Origin: Apoderus coryli
Lineage: Eukaryota; Arthropoda; Insecta; Coleoptera; Attelabidae
NCBI GenBank assembly: GCA_911728435.2
Contig: OU452202.1
Location: 16,781,135-16,845,134, forward strand
Length of the DNA: 64,000 bases
Direction of reading: 5' to 3'
Shown here: positions 36,230-47,949 of the stretch, piece by piece
Position numbering within the stretch: the stretch's first letter is position 1
Layout of the letters: each line of letters starts with the position of its first letter
The notes under the pieces: model-generated
What the model was told of the DNA's origin: nothing
Database searches by the model: none
What the model saw: the letters and a program-made list of their open reading frames with translations, nothing else
Made by a program: the position numbers and the translations under genes

Positions 36230-36727
36230 AGTACTTTAAAATATCCAAAGTGGCAGTTGATCAAAGTTGTGATTTTTTAAATGGAATACCCTATATTTGA
36301 CATCATTTTTGACTTTTTTGGAGAATTTGAAACTAACTCTATGAAGAACTTGTTGATTCAAAAAACATTTGCAACAGAAATAATAAGTATAAACTAAAAC
36401 AAGCATTTCAAACATTTGCTTTAAATTGATTTTCTTGTTTTGTTGGTGTTAAGTTGTTTTAGTTTATAATAATTTCTGTTGCAATGTTTTTTGAATAAAC
36501 AATTGATTTTAATATTTTGGTCTTTCCATACTCATTACCTTGTTTGATTTTAATAATAATGATAATTCGGTAGCGAGTGAGTTTAGAGATAGTTAGTTCT
36601 TCATAAAGTTAGTTTCAAATTCTCCAAAAAATTCAAAAGTTATGTCAAATATAGGGTCTTCCATTTAAAAAATCACAACTTTGATCAACTGCACTTTGTT
36701 GGACCACCCGGTATATTTTAAAGTACT
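36230..36727. repeat. Foldback element with arms of about 220 bp
   Basis: AGTACTTTAAAATAT at 36230 faces its complement ending at 36727. The arms share GTTGATCAAAGTTGTGATTT, CCCTATATTTGACAT and GAGAATTTGAAACTAACT, and an inner pair with GCAACAGAAATAATAA-type text. The right arm has an extra ACCGGGTGGTCC, similar to the CAGGGTGGTCC ends of DDE elements here. Non-coding; a MITE-like element. Confidence 0.7.
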
Positions 36728-37709
36728 GTTTTATGAAACTTTTTTTCATATATTATCATTTACCGTTCGCAATATATGAGTGGTTTCCATACTTTTTGCT
36801 AACCCGGTATATAAAACCGCGTTAGGGTTTTCTATACAGGGGTTGCTCAAATGTTTTTTTTTATATATAAGACCCACCCTATTTTACAACACAGAATCAC
36901 ATGTTCAATTTTTTCGCACTTATTAATTTACATCCGGTATACTCAAGTTTTTACTGCGCCATTTTCTCAATATTTCTAATCCATTGGCAAAATAAAAGTA
37001 CTCGTCAGTCTGTAATATAAATCCTCTCTCTTGAGTTCCATCCAACCAATATTAAAACAGGAATTTCATACAGTATTTCACATTTAAGATGTTCTGAACA
37101 TTAAATAAATTGGATGCGACCGATGACCGTCATAAATTTGTTCTATATGACTCGTTATATGCGATATAGCATAACCAATTCAAGTTTTTTTGGGCTAGTC
37201 TCTTTTCCAGCCAACAGACCAGAGAACAAACCCTAACTGCTGATAATCTCATCGTGTTTCTAAACTACTTCTTGGCCATACCATAACTTTTACGATATAT
37301 ATCGTTACACTTTATACAGGGTGCATAAACTTCAAACCTCTTGTGTTCCATTTTGGTATACCGCTAGCTTAAATGAAAATTTTGAATTTAAGGAATGTTT
37401 GCATAAAAATATAGAAATTTGAACGATATGATTTTTTTAATTTAGAAATATGAGGCGTTTGATCAAGGAAGAGCAGAAAGCTGCATATAGTAGATAACTA
37501 TGCCTCTAATATACAGAATTCTCCACCGAGTCGCCATCCCCATACCAATGTTTTCCACATTGCGTTGGGCAAATTGATATATCTGACATACTCTTCTCAG
37601 CATCCATAAGCCTTGTAGGATCAAATTTACCTCGGCTTCAGATAATATGCCTTCATTTCTGGTTAAAGATTGCATTTCCGTGTTTGCTACTCCTCTGAAG
37701 TCAATGTTC

Positions 37710-38795
37710 AACCTAACACTTATCCGGATCTATGGAAGGAATCCAAAGTTGTCCCAATCTTTAAGTCTGGCGAGAGCTCTTATAGAAATAACTATCGCCC
37801 TATTTCCTTAAATCTATTTTGTATGAGCGGATTTACACGGAATTTATGCGGTTAATTTCAATCAATCAGCATGGTTTTATGTGTAGAAGATCTACTATCA
37901 CTAATCTGTCAATCATTTCTCACTGATGTTACAAAAGATTTCGATACTGTTGATGTAGTAATGCTGAGTAAGGTCCATACGCTATTTCGTTCGAGTCTCA
38001 TGTTTATTATGTGACCTCAGGAGTTCCGCAAGGGTCAAATTTGGGTCCAATATTATTCCGTCTGTTTATCAATGACCTGAATCAATGTCTATTGGAAGGT
38101 AGCTTGTTTTTTGCGGAAGAGAAGAGCCATAAATTTGAATTCCTAGGTCACATCAACAGAGTAATATCCAAAGCGTCACGTATGTATGGCTTCATAATGC
38201 GTAACTGTAGAAGCTTTGATAGTGTTTCGTATCCTCATTACCCTGTTTAACACTTATGTCGGAACAAGAGGACTCGTCTATTGTCTGGTACCCTCAGATA
38301 CTCACAAGTTGGATATCGAAAAGACTCAACGCCGGTTTTCAAACGAGATGGTGCTGTTAGGGGATTCCAACATTGCTTGTTGTTGGCTCGTTTTGATATG
38401 CAGAGCTTGGGATATAGAAGAATTCAGGCGTCATTGGTTATATTGTTGTTGAGAGATAAAATGCTCTTCCTTGTTGTCGGGTTTAAATTTCATGGTTTCT
38501 ATAGATTGAATACGTCAAATGTGACAATTTAGTTAGACAGAGCTAGAACTAGTGTGTTATTGAGGTCACCTGTCCTGTACATATTATGTGCAATAATTTT
38601 AATGTAATTTCTGGTAGATTTGATATTTTTGCAACTTCAGAGAATAACCTTAGCGTGGTAGCTCCAGAAGCATTTATAGCGTAAGTATTGTGAGAGTAAA
38701 TAGCTTATAGATTTAAATTTGTTTATATTTTGGAGTTAATAATGATTGATTGTCCTGTAATTTAGAAATTGTTGGGCAATAAACGCTTTATTTAT
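37710..38795 (+). mobile_element. Non-LTR retrotransposon, internally deleted
   Basis: Plus-strand frames give DLWKESKVVPIFKSGESSYR and NNYRPISLN (37716-37820), a decayed V-T-K-D-F-D-T-V-D at about 37930, TSGVPQGSNLGPILFRLFIN (38014-38080), a segment like KFEFLGHINRVISKASRMYG, and DIEKTQRRFSNEM, all in RT and post-RT order but with the YADD box and much of the palm missing. AATAAACGCTTTATTTATAA at about 38778 may be the 3' end. Dead. Confidence 0.75.
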
Positions 38796-40020
38796 AAACG
38801 AATTTGATTTGTTTAAGCAGTTTTAATGATCTTCATGCAAAATTTAAAAAAGAAATGAATGCAATGAGATTCTGAAATGGCCTTGCCTTGTTTTTGATTT
38901 GCTGACGTATAATTTTCAAGTTATTAGCAGACGTCCGCTCTCTTGTCCCAGAACACATTACTTGATGATTTTTCAGGCTTACATTCTTTGCTCGAACTTC
39001 ACTCTCTAGATTTCTGACGACTTTTACCATTTTAAAGATTGCAGCATAGAATTGGCTGTAACTTAAAACACTCAGGTACAGTAAGTACCGCTGAAAAACA
39101 TATCTAACCAATCTTAATAACCTTGAATGTCCCTACTAATTGAATTAATTTAGAAGGAAAAGATTTATTAAATTTTATTAAATCGAAGGGCAAAATCAGT
39201 AACATAAAGTCAAAAACAATTTTTCTGTAAACATGTCACATGTGTGACTCCGTCCTGTAAAAGGTCAAATTGCTCTGCGATATGATCCAAATTTGTCGTC
39301 CCTTTTCCTACTTCTGTGTGAAATTGAACAATTCTAAATCAGCTTGTCTCTGTCTTTTACTGGCTGGATTATACTCGTATAACGGTCAGTTTGATGTCGA
39401 GTATCGTGAGGACTTTTTCTTTTATTGATTTTCCAAGCTTCAGTTGTATTTCTTTTTGGTTTCATTTTAAATTGCTTTTAGTACTACATTTTTGCTTTCA
39501 GAAACATTAAAATATAAAATACATATTATAATTAACAAAAATTGCCAATAAAACAACACGAAATAAGAAAAACAGGGAAATACAATAAAGGAATTTAACC
39601 AAAAAAATGTGCTCCATTTGAGTAACATTTCAATAAATTCTAAATGATTAAATAACCTATAAAAGAGTCACACTTAATTTCAATTTGTATCTATGTACAT
39701 GGAATACCAAAAATTTCGTGAAATCATTTACTTTATATTAAAATTAGTAAATTATTTCGCAAAGCAGATATCTTTCTTGAATCTGAATTGAAAACATTCT
39801 AGTAAAACACATTTCCAAATCTATGGGAGATCCTACAGGTCAAAATGCAACATCAGCAACAAGTAATTATGTGTAATTATGCTAAATTATTGGGGAGGGG
39901 GATAATTTGACGATATCAACCACTTTTGATCAATCAGCAGTGTCACAGCCCTCTTTAGACAATCCATGAAATAGTATATTTAGCAACGTCGAGTGCAAGT
40001 CTAACGCGGTCTAATTAAAT
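38796..40020. other. Stretch without recognised genes
   Basis: AT-rich, no coding signal that I can assign and no repeat structure noticed. Confidence 0.35.
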
Positions 40021-40052
40021 CAGTGCTTATTGAGCTTAAATAAAACCGTTTT

Positions 40053-40060
40053 TATATAAA
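40053..40060 (+). promoter_or_regulatory. Possible TATA box upstream of the THAP reading frame
   Basis: TATATAAA, about 240 bp before the ATG at 40301. Two GTAAGT donor-like sites follow (near 40104 and 40249), and a TTCTTAG acceptor-like site ends at 40290. Such motifs are common in AT-rich DNA, so this is only a suggestion that the THAP frame has, or had, its own promoter and a spliced leader. Confidence 0.2.
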
Positions 40061-40300
40061 GTGATAGTGATAAGTGTGTATAAATATATCGTCTAAATTT
40101 TGGGTAAGTTACAACACCGGATAAACTGTTTGTTAATAAATTAAAGGATTTTGTTTATTACCCATGTACCGGCACGGCATATTGTTTGTCGTATAACTAA
40201 GCGGTGGAAGTGTCTTTCGTAGGAGAAGAAATTAAGCTGGATTTTTAGGTAAGTACCTGATTTTTTTATTTATTCTTCTTGGTTCTTAGTCAATTTTAAT

Positions 40301-40628
40301 ATGTCTTCAGAGTGCTGTATACCTGGATGTAAATCCAATTATATTAGTGCCTTAAAACAAAATGGCAAACTAATAACAGTTTTTGTATTTCACAAAGACG
40401 GTAATTTAAAACAGGAATGGTTAAAGGCTATTGTTAGATATAATTTTAACCCGCCATAGACTGCGCTAGTTTGTTGCAAACACTTCCCTGAAAGCCAAAA
40501 AATGCGATTAAAAAATAATTCCCAAATATTTTCGTGGCGACCGCTAACCGGCTCAGTATGTACAGTAGACTGTTATACTAACCCTAGTGTGGTGTTGCCA
40601 ATGTCTGTTTGTTCATGGCTTGCCTGAA
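40301..40628 (+). pseudogene. THAP zinc-finger domain, interrupted by one stop codon
   Basis: From ATG 40301 the frame reads MSSECCIPGCKSNYISALKQ, then VFVFHKDGNLKQEWLKAI, a TAG, and VCCKHFPESQ, closing at a TGA at 40626-40628. The C-x4-C near the start, F-H-K, the invariant Trp, and C-x2-H-F make a C2CH THAP finger, a DNA-binding domain of host proteins and of P-element-type transposases. The stop lies between Trp and the last Cys-His pair. No catalytic or other domain follows, so I cannot tell a host THAP gene from a P-like element. A stop in this otherwise clean domain suggests a recent loss or a sequencing error. Confidence 0.65.
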
Positions 40629-42739
40629 GAAGACTGTGGCAGTGTTTGCTCGAGTTTTCAGCCATTTTTAGACCACTACTTTGCAAGTTTTGCACATACT
40701 TTTGATATTGAAACGTATCAACAACCACAATGACACTTCATAGAATACACGGTTTTCAGAGCAAATTGCTAAATGAGTTTTGCAATATTTGCACCATAAA
40801 TTTGAAGTTTTGCCGTATTGCCAACCCTTGCTATTAACATTGCAAACTATCAACAAAAATAACTAAAGTTCACAGATTACAATTTTTTTCAACGCAAGTT
40901 CTTACCTGAGTTTGGCAACCATCACCCCAACCCTTATGGCCATTGATTTTAGAAATACAAACAAAAACATTTTAAACGTAATAATGACAAAACATTGTAT
41001 GTTCTCCGCTGATCTTTTAGATACATCACAATATCTTTCAAAATCATTAACTAATGTCTATTTTTTCTCTGCGCTTTTAAGCTTAGTTTTATGACATTTT
41101 CTTTGTCAGCTTTTCATCGAGAGGATTTCTTCTACGCCCCAATAAATATAAAATTGTTTTCCTTTAAGATAAGTTGCTTGAAGAGACAGCGAGTGTCCTT
41201 ATTCCCGATGCCTATCAACAACACTAGTTTAACTACTCTTAAATCTAAAACTCTCTTCAAACCACACTGATTCTCCGTCGACAGTTACGTTGGCTTTATA
41301 TATGATTTACCCTCTTTCTCGAACCCTTCCAGTGAGTAGTCGAACATTCTGGCGCACGTATGTCCACTCTAGATCCATGGCGACCGACACAACTAGCTCG
41401 AGTTTAACGAGATGAGTAGCGCTGTTGCAAACAGGGTACATTTTCTTGTTCGTTACAATACAGAACTATTAGTAATATTAAAACAAACTATAATTCTACA
41501 TCGTCATATTCCAGAAAACAGCTTTTTTTTACACATAGAAACATTCTACAAATGAAAAAAGTTGTGATAGGTTTCGTCTGTAAACCTTGCACGCTACACA
41601 TTTCACACCTTCCTTGTCAGATGAAACACTGTAATTAAATCTTCGTTGTTTTGACTCGGAGCTTGTTGTAAATTTATTTGACTTTTCATTTTACATCGCT
41701 GGCGCATGAAAAGTCGGTTGCAAAGTCTATAGTCAGACTCTAGACGCTTGTATTGTCACATGTGTGTTTGTTATGTAAAGAGGACTTGAGAGTATCGCTG
41801 AGTTTAAATTTGAGGATTTTATCAAGCAAAGAAATGGTGCTTGAAGTGAAGCGGACTTACCTCTGGGCTTCTGTGGAACAATTTCAAACGTACGACTTGG
41901 TAGGCAAAGGGTTAAAGCATTTACGGTTTATTCCAAGACTTTTTTTCTGGATAATGTCACAAATAAAAAAAAACTTAACATTTACTTTTGCACTGTCTAC
42001 GCAACTGATGTCTAATAGCCTTATATTAAAATTTTGCACTGCCTTTCTAATAAGTTAAATGGAGCATAGCATGTAAAAAGAATTAAATTGAAGAAGCACT
42101 TTTCACTGCCATTACGTTAACCCTTTCTCCTGTTTTTTCTTGGATCCACGTACTAATGCCACATAATCTCACAACCACCCTTAATTCGTTTTTTTATTTC
42201 GTTTCGTTTTCTTTTAATGCCCTGATAAGTATTTTTGCGAGACGTGTTTCACAAGAGACAATCTTTTTACCCGGTCTTCTTTTGCACAACCCCTTTTTAT
42301 TGGATTGGTATTAAATCCATGGAATTTTCATTTTAATCTGCGTGTACAACATAAATATACCATGCGGAAAACTTTTTCGAAATGATTAACACTTATTTTA
42401 AGTGTTTCATTTCTTTGGGAACTTAAGCTCAGCTTAAATAGTACAAAAACTGTGTTTAAGAAAAATTGTTGCTGTAAATCTTACTCGCTTGTTCATTTGC
42501 TATGTTTTAACATTAGAAAAATATGGGAAGTTGTATTTCTCTGTTTAATATTATTGATAGTTGAGGATTCAATGAAACGCAAGATAAACATAACCTCAAA
42601 TTTAAGATATACTCCAATTTAAAGACTGTACTCTAGACCTGTACTTCTAATTGCCAAAACTTTAACTTAACTTGATGAACAAAAGCAAGTGTCGAAGGTA
42701 TAAGAATTTACGATCTATACCCTGCAAAAAGTTAACCCT
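40629..42739. other. Stretch without recognised genes
   Basis: About 2.1 kb; somewhat higher C content than its neighbours at 41200-41450. The frame 41753-42058 (101 aa) has no recognisable motif. Nothing else assigned. Confidence 0.35.
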
Positions 42740-43538
42740 TAATGGAAGATCTAACTTGGGATACATATTTTGAGGTGTTCCTCAGTGACCTCTGCTTTTC
42801 TGTATCCAACCTTTCAAGCTGTCTTAATTTTTGTAGTGCTATATGTACGCTGATGACAGTCAGCTTAGATTTTCATTTAATTCTGAAGATATCTCTGGTG
42901 CGTCAAATCTAATCAAAGAAGACTTAACAAAATTGGTTAGTGCCAAATGGCTTTCTATGAAAGATAGACGATTTCATCACGCTGCATGTTTTATCACACT
43001 TTACTGCTTGACAGTCATCCGCCATATTGGTTCCAAAAGATTAGGTTTAGGTCTGACGTCCAGAATCTTAATCTGAGGTTTAGGGGTTTATTATCTCCTC
43101 CTCCTCATCGCACTTGGTTATTCGAGGGATCCTTTTCCTATGACGTTTACAGCACCTACAATGGAATTCCTCATAATTTTAAGACTCATAAAATATCTAC
43201 ATTTCGTGTACTTCTTAGTAGTGAACTGTTACATTTTGGTTAAGCATAATCTTTCTTATCTCTGTGGTTATGATTTCGAATTTAATTTTATTTTGTTTTG
43301 CATTATTTTTTGTTCAAATTAATTTTGTTATCGGGAACTCTTATAGATGTTGTATAAATTATTAATTTTTCCGTACGGGTTAGAATATCAAAGTCTAACC
43401 CTTTTTGTAGTTATTTTCGGCTTCTTGTAATTATGATTTGTTATTTTGTAATAATGATTGCGTTGTTATTATGTTTACACGTTATCTATTCTAATTTTTC
43501 TTGATATTTGACTGTAAATAAACTGTTTATTATTATTA
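42740..43538 (+). mobile_element. Non-LTR retrotransposon 3' part, internally deleted
   Basis: Frame 42843-43076 starts MYADDSQLRFSFN, the YADD box with two catalytic Asp residues, and after about 40 residues jumps to post-RT text. Frame 42986-43243 gives SPPPHRTWLFEGSFSYDVYS and YNGIPHNFKTHKISTFRVLL, the C-terminal pattern Y-N-x-I/L-P. The 3' end is AATAAACTGTTTATTATTATT at about 43516-43538. Roughly 100 residues between YADD and the C-terminus are missing. Confidence 0.7.
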
Positions 43539-44584
43539 AAACGAGAATAAATGAGTCAATATAGTGAATACTGGACATTTACTTGGGTTTAGAAATTTGT
43601 TATATGTAACTTAAGGTTTTATTGAAAACTTCGTTTTACCACTTCACCAAAACCACTTTTTTAAAAATATCGACGTGCATCTCGATAACACTGCTTCATT
43701 CTCTGTGTTAGTGGCTCAGCTACATGGCTTATCATAGAAAATTAGGTACAATCACAGTTTATATACAGTTACTTCACCTCGTGTCGGCACCTTTGTGACC
43801 TCTGTCTTAAAAGCAATTCGCCGAGTTCGCCGCCGCTTATAGTTATAGTATAGTATCTTATAGTATATATAGTAGCGGGCCAGAAATGTGGCTGGTATGG
43901 CGACGACTCGATGCCGTTTTTAGCGTCTACTGACCCTTCTTATCTATAGTTATTATTCTATGGTACAATAGTAATTTAAAATTCTTGGCAGTGGTTCTCC
44001 TCTGACAAATTGGCTTGCTTTTCTTTGTTGTACCTTCGTGGTTGCTCGGAATACTATGCTCGCAAGTAACAGTATGAAAAAACTTGTACACATTTAGTGA
44101 ATTTGGTTTTATTTTTAAAACAGTCATCATAGTAAGTATTATTAATTAAAAATGTCTTAAAATATTTGCTACCTATATTATAATATAATTTTGAGTCTAC
44201 TCCGTCCATGTACCTCGTATATAGAGGTACATAATGAACCGACTTGTTCATTGTGCGATTCATGTCACCAAGGTGATCCTCCTTTTGTGGAAGGTGAAAG
44301 GTTGCTATAGAGGTGTTCTGTGGCATGGAAGGACTTCACTTGATATCCTGTAATTTGCTTCTTCAGAACGAAATGCGCAATTCGACTGTAGATTGATTTA
44401 TACGCTAAATGTAATTGAATTTCTAATTGGAAACACATAATAATAATAAATACAAACCGTAATTAAAATTTGTATATTTTATTATTATTCAAAATTCATA
44501 TTCATATCGTTTTATAAGTTGTGAGCCATATACTAACATGACAGAGATCAAATTTGAATGCGAAAACAGCAGCATAATATTATG

Positions 44585-45261
44585 TTGTAATAGGAAATAA
44601 AAGTCTGACTCCACAAAATCAATTTAATACGTTACACTCAATTTGTTACATCCAAACATGTTTCGAAGCTCACTAGCCTCATCATCAGTGGTAAATTTCG
44701 AGAGAAAATTGTATTTGCAAATATTACATATGACTAGGTTGAGAGTAACGTGTTGAAGCCACCTTGAGGAAAAAATTTTTTGTTAATATTATTAAAATAA
44801 AATTATGTTAATACATATTATATCTGGTTTTTCTTTTTTGTGATCATTTTCAGAATAGAATTTTAACAAAGTTATGGTCTGCCTTTCTACGCAGTACCTT
44901 TCTACGCAGTACCTGTCTGTACCTTTCTACGCAGTACCTGTCTATCCGGTACTGCGTAGAAAGACAGACCATAACTTTGTTAAAATTCTATTCTGAAAAT
45001 GATCACAAAAAAGAAAAACCAGATATAATATGTATTAACATAATTTTATTTTAATAATATTAACAAAAAAAATTTTCCTCAAGGTGGCTTCAACACGTTA
45101 CTCTCAACCTAGTCATATGTAATATTTGCAAATACAATTTTCTCTCGAAATTTACCACTGATGATGAGGCTAGTGAGCTTCGAAACATGTTTGGATGTAA
45201 CACATTGAGTGTAACGTATTAAATTGATTTTGTGGAGTCAGACTTTTATTTCCTATTACAA
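44585..45261. repeat. Near-perfect palindrome, 314-bp arms, 49-bp spacer
   Basis: 44585-44898 and 44948-45261 are inverted copies with only a handful of differences. The spacer (44899-44947) and inner arm ends are made of short tandem copies of TTTCTACGCAGTACCTGTCT. Each arm holds CTGATGA, a 6-bp stem with a 4-base loop, and GAAAC (plus strand 45158-45186; complement 44660-44688), and the outer end has GACTTTTATTTCCTATTACAA. ATAATATTATGTT occurs left of the palindrome at about 44574 and again at about 45301, a possible target duplication. Possibly a pair of truncated Penelope-like copies head to head. Confidence 0.85.
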
Positions 45262-45462
45262 TACATTCACTCCACTTCAGAATGGACTACTTCTTTAAAA
45301 TAATATTATGTTTTAGCGGTCCACATTTCGATTCCACTCTTCGAGTCTAAGAGTCAATCGGCATTACCTTCCAGGTCCGCAGAGGTCACATTAATAAGTT
45401 TGTTAAAAACGCCTTAAATCGAGTAAAAATGGCTAAACACCTAACCACCTTTTACTTTCCCG

Positions 45463-45860
45463 CACAGGGAAAGTATTGTGAACGCGCTAAAAAAATTAAA
45501 TAAAGACTGATATAACCATTTTGAAGTTCTTTGAGACGATTAAGACCATTTCCAGATGGAAGTCTGTCTGTCTGTGTGTATGTATTTATATGTGCGTATG
45601 TGTGTCTATATGTATTCTACTACGATAGGGCCCAAACGCTTTAACCAATTGAGGTAAATTATGGCATATGAGTTTGGGGCAGTCCTATGATGAAGCCATG
45701 AGATTTTGGTTGGAATCGCTTAAGCCCTGTGATAGGGGTGGACACAACCGCCAAATTTTCATATATCAGTAGGGGTCGAATGACACATCATTTTATATAT
45801 TCTTTACAGCGATAGGTCACTTTTGATATTTGCCCACATAAGGTAGTTAGAACGTATATA
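45463..45860 (+). repeat. Dispersed repeat shared with 26880-27255
   Basis: It starts TTTCCCGCACAGGGAAAGTA and has the same order of blocks as the minus strand of 26880-27255. A TCTG/TGTG microsatellite-like stretch lies at 45566-45610. The DD41D transposon at 45861 is inserted at its right edge after TATA. Confidence 0.65.
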
Positions 45861-47947
45861 CAGGGTGGTCCAACGAAAAGTTTGCACCTAGCTTTTCTCT
45901 TTTTTTTGTAGTCGAATGCGAAAATGCTCGGACACGTCGATTTTGCTTTTGAGGGGGACACATTTTAAACATATTTTTCGATCTGCGCCTTTAACCCCCT
46001 AGCGGGGGTGAGTAACAACCCTAAAATTTTAAATGGAAAGAGGGGTCTAATGACATATCATTTGAAAGGACACAAAATTGTCTTTCTAATGATACCCTAT
46101 TTGTCGAATTTTACTAAAACAGTTAATACGAAAACGACTTTAAAGACATTAAGCCGATAATTTTGGTATTAATGAGAAATACAAATAAGTTTTAATTATT
46201 ACGACTGAAAACAACTACAATCATTTCTAAATTATTTACTTTGAAGAAAAACGGGATTTCAAAAACACTATCTTATTTATCAGAACTAAATTCCTCACTA
46301 ATCGTTTGCGTTTTTTGTTGAAATAAAAACTGCAGATACGTGTAGGAAAAGAATTTACACCGTTTATTTTAGTCTTTTCATTGATTCAGTTTGGTTGCTT
46401 CTCAAGTTATTTTACTTTTACCGTACAAAATGATTTATTCCATTCTAGAACGAGTTGAAATTGTTAAACTTTATTTTCAAAATAATAGTAGTGCTAGACT
46501 TACGGCTCGCTTATTTAATGAGAGACATCCCGATAAAAATGTGAATGATGTGTACGTTGGCAAGTTAGTTAAAAAGTTTGTAGATACCGGATCTGTCTGT
46601 AATGTAAAACACCAGCCGCAGAAACCGATCAGAAATGAAGCTGTGGAAGTCGCTGTTTTAGGGCATGTTGAAATGGATCATAGTCAAAGTACCCGTCAAC
46701 TAGCTGAAGCCTCAGGTGTCTCCCGTTCGTCCATAATACGAATTTTAAAAGCGTACAAATTTCATCCGTACAAAATCAAATTAGTACAGGAACTAAATGA
46801 GGATGATCCTGATAGAAGGCTGCAATTTTGTGAAGCAATGAGCCAGCGTTTAATTGAAGATCCGCAATTATTATTTAACATTTGTTTTTCCGACGAATGC
46901 ACATTTTATTTGAATGGAGCTGTAAATAGGCACAATTGCCGTTACTGGGATGACAGTAACCCACATTTATTCCGTGAGGTTCATACCCAGTATCCTCAAA
47001 AAATAAACGTCTGGTGTGGCATATTAGGAAATCATATTATAGGACCACTTTTTATTCCTGGAAATTTAACTGGTGAAGTGTACCTAAACATGCTTGAAGA
47101 CACAATTGATCCTTTAATAACACAAATAATAGAAGATGACCAAAATCATACTGCTGATCGGCTTTATTTCCAGCAAGATGGAGCACCTCCGCACTATGTG
47201 GCTCCTGTAAGACAGTTCTTAGATGACCGGTTCCCTGGACGGTGGATTGGAAGGAGGGGCCCAATTGAATGGCCTGCCAGGTCACCGGATTTATCGCCTT
47301 TAGACTTTTTTCTTTGGGGGCACTTAAAAAATAAATGTTTTGCCACGAAGCCCGAGTCCATAGAAGATCTTCGCCAACGCATTACAGAAGAGTGCAGAAA
47401 CATAACACCTGATATGCTACAAAATGTTAGAAATAGATTTGAACAAAATCTGTATTATTGTATGGAATCAAATGGGTCACATTTTCAACATTTGTTAATG
47501 TAACGTTTTAATAAATCAATTTAACAGCTTGTTTACTTTTTTTACAAAGCAATGTTAAAACTAACAAACATTGGAATGTACTAACGATTGCAGGTGTTTT
47601 CACTCGCAATAATTAAAACTTATTTGTATTTCTCATTAATACCAAAATTATCGGCTTAATGTCTTTAAAGTCGTTTTCGTATTAACTGTTTTAGTAAAAT
47701 TCGACAAATAGGGTATCATTAGAAAGACAATTTTGTGTCCTTTCAAATGATATGTCATTAGACCCCTCTTTCCATTTAAAATTTTAGGGTTGTTACTCAC
47801 CCCCGCTAGGGGGTTAAAGGCGCAGATCGAAAAATATGTTTAAAATGTGTCCCCCTCAAAAGCAAAATCGACGTGTCCGAGCATTTTCGCATTCGACTAC
47901 AAAAAAAAGAGAAAAGCTAGGTGCAAACTTTTCGTTGGACCACCCTG
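45861..47947 (+). mobile_element. Complete DD41D Tc1/mariner-like transposon with 340-bp TIRs
   Basis: It begins CAGGGTGGTCCAACGAAAAG (45861) and ends with the complement (47947), flanked by TA at 45859-45860 and 47948-47949. The terminal inverted repeats (45861-46200 and 47608-47947) look identical over 340 bp, and weaker similarity extends about 25 bp further inward. The 2087-bp element encodes one uninterrupted transposase with its own AATAAA at 47510-47515. Identical ends plus an intact gene suggest recent transposition and perhaps an active element. Confidence 0.9.
46430..47503 (+). CDS. DDE transposase (DD41D, Tc1/mariner superfamily), intact
   Basis: A 357-residue protein predicted to cut and paste its own element through the terminal repeats. 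Start chosen at ATG 46430 (MIYSILERVEIVKLYF) because relatives begin with this type of sequence; the frame extends upstream but has no earlier ATG nearby. Domains: HTH of the DUF4817 kind at about 1-56, a second HTH at about 85-125 (STRQLAEASGVSRSSIIRIL), then a DDE_3 catalytic core with CFSDECTF (Asp155), FQQDGAPPHY (Asp250) and RSPDLSPLDFFLWG (Asp292). The second and third Asp are separated by 41 residues. The C-terminus is CMESNGSHFQHLLM. No stop or frameshift; all three catalytic Asp are present. It is the only transposase in the window that looks functional. Confidence 0.92.
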   Translation: MIYSILERVEIVKLYFQNNSSARLTARLFNERHPDKNVNDVYVGKLVKKFVDTGSVCNVKHQPQKPIRNEAVEVAVLGHVEMDHSQSTRQLAEASGVSRSSIIRILKAYKFHPYKIKLVQELNEDDPDRRLQFCEAMSQRLIEDPQLLFNICFSDECTFYLNGAVNRHNCRYWDDSNPHLFREVHTQYPQKINVWCGILGNHIIGPLFIPGNLTGEVYLNMLEDTIDPLITQIIEDDQNHTADRLYFQQDGAPPHYVAPVRQFLDDRFPGRWIGRRGPIEWPARSPDLSPLDFFLWGHLKNKCFATKPESIEDLRQRITEECRNITPDMLQNVRNRFEQNLYYCMESNGSHFQHLLM

Positions 47948-47949
47948 TA

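Noticed and set aside
41753..42058. 101-codon frame
   Set aside because: Composition and lack of motifs fit chance in this base composition.
45158..45186. Calling the hairpin a hammerhead ribozyme outright
   Set aside because: One extra base between CTGATGA and the stem, and stems I and III were not demonstrated; kept as a finding only.
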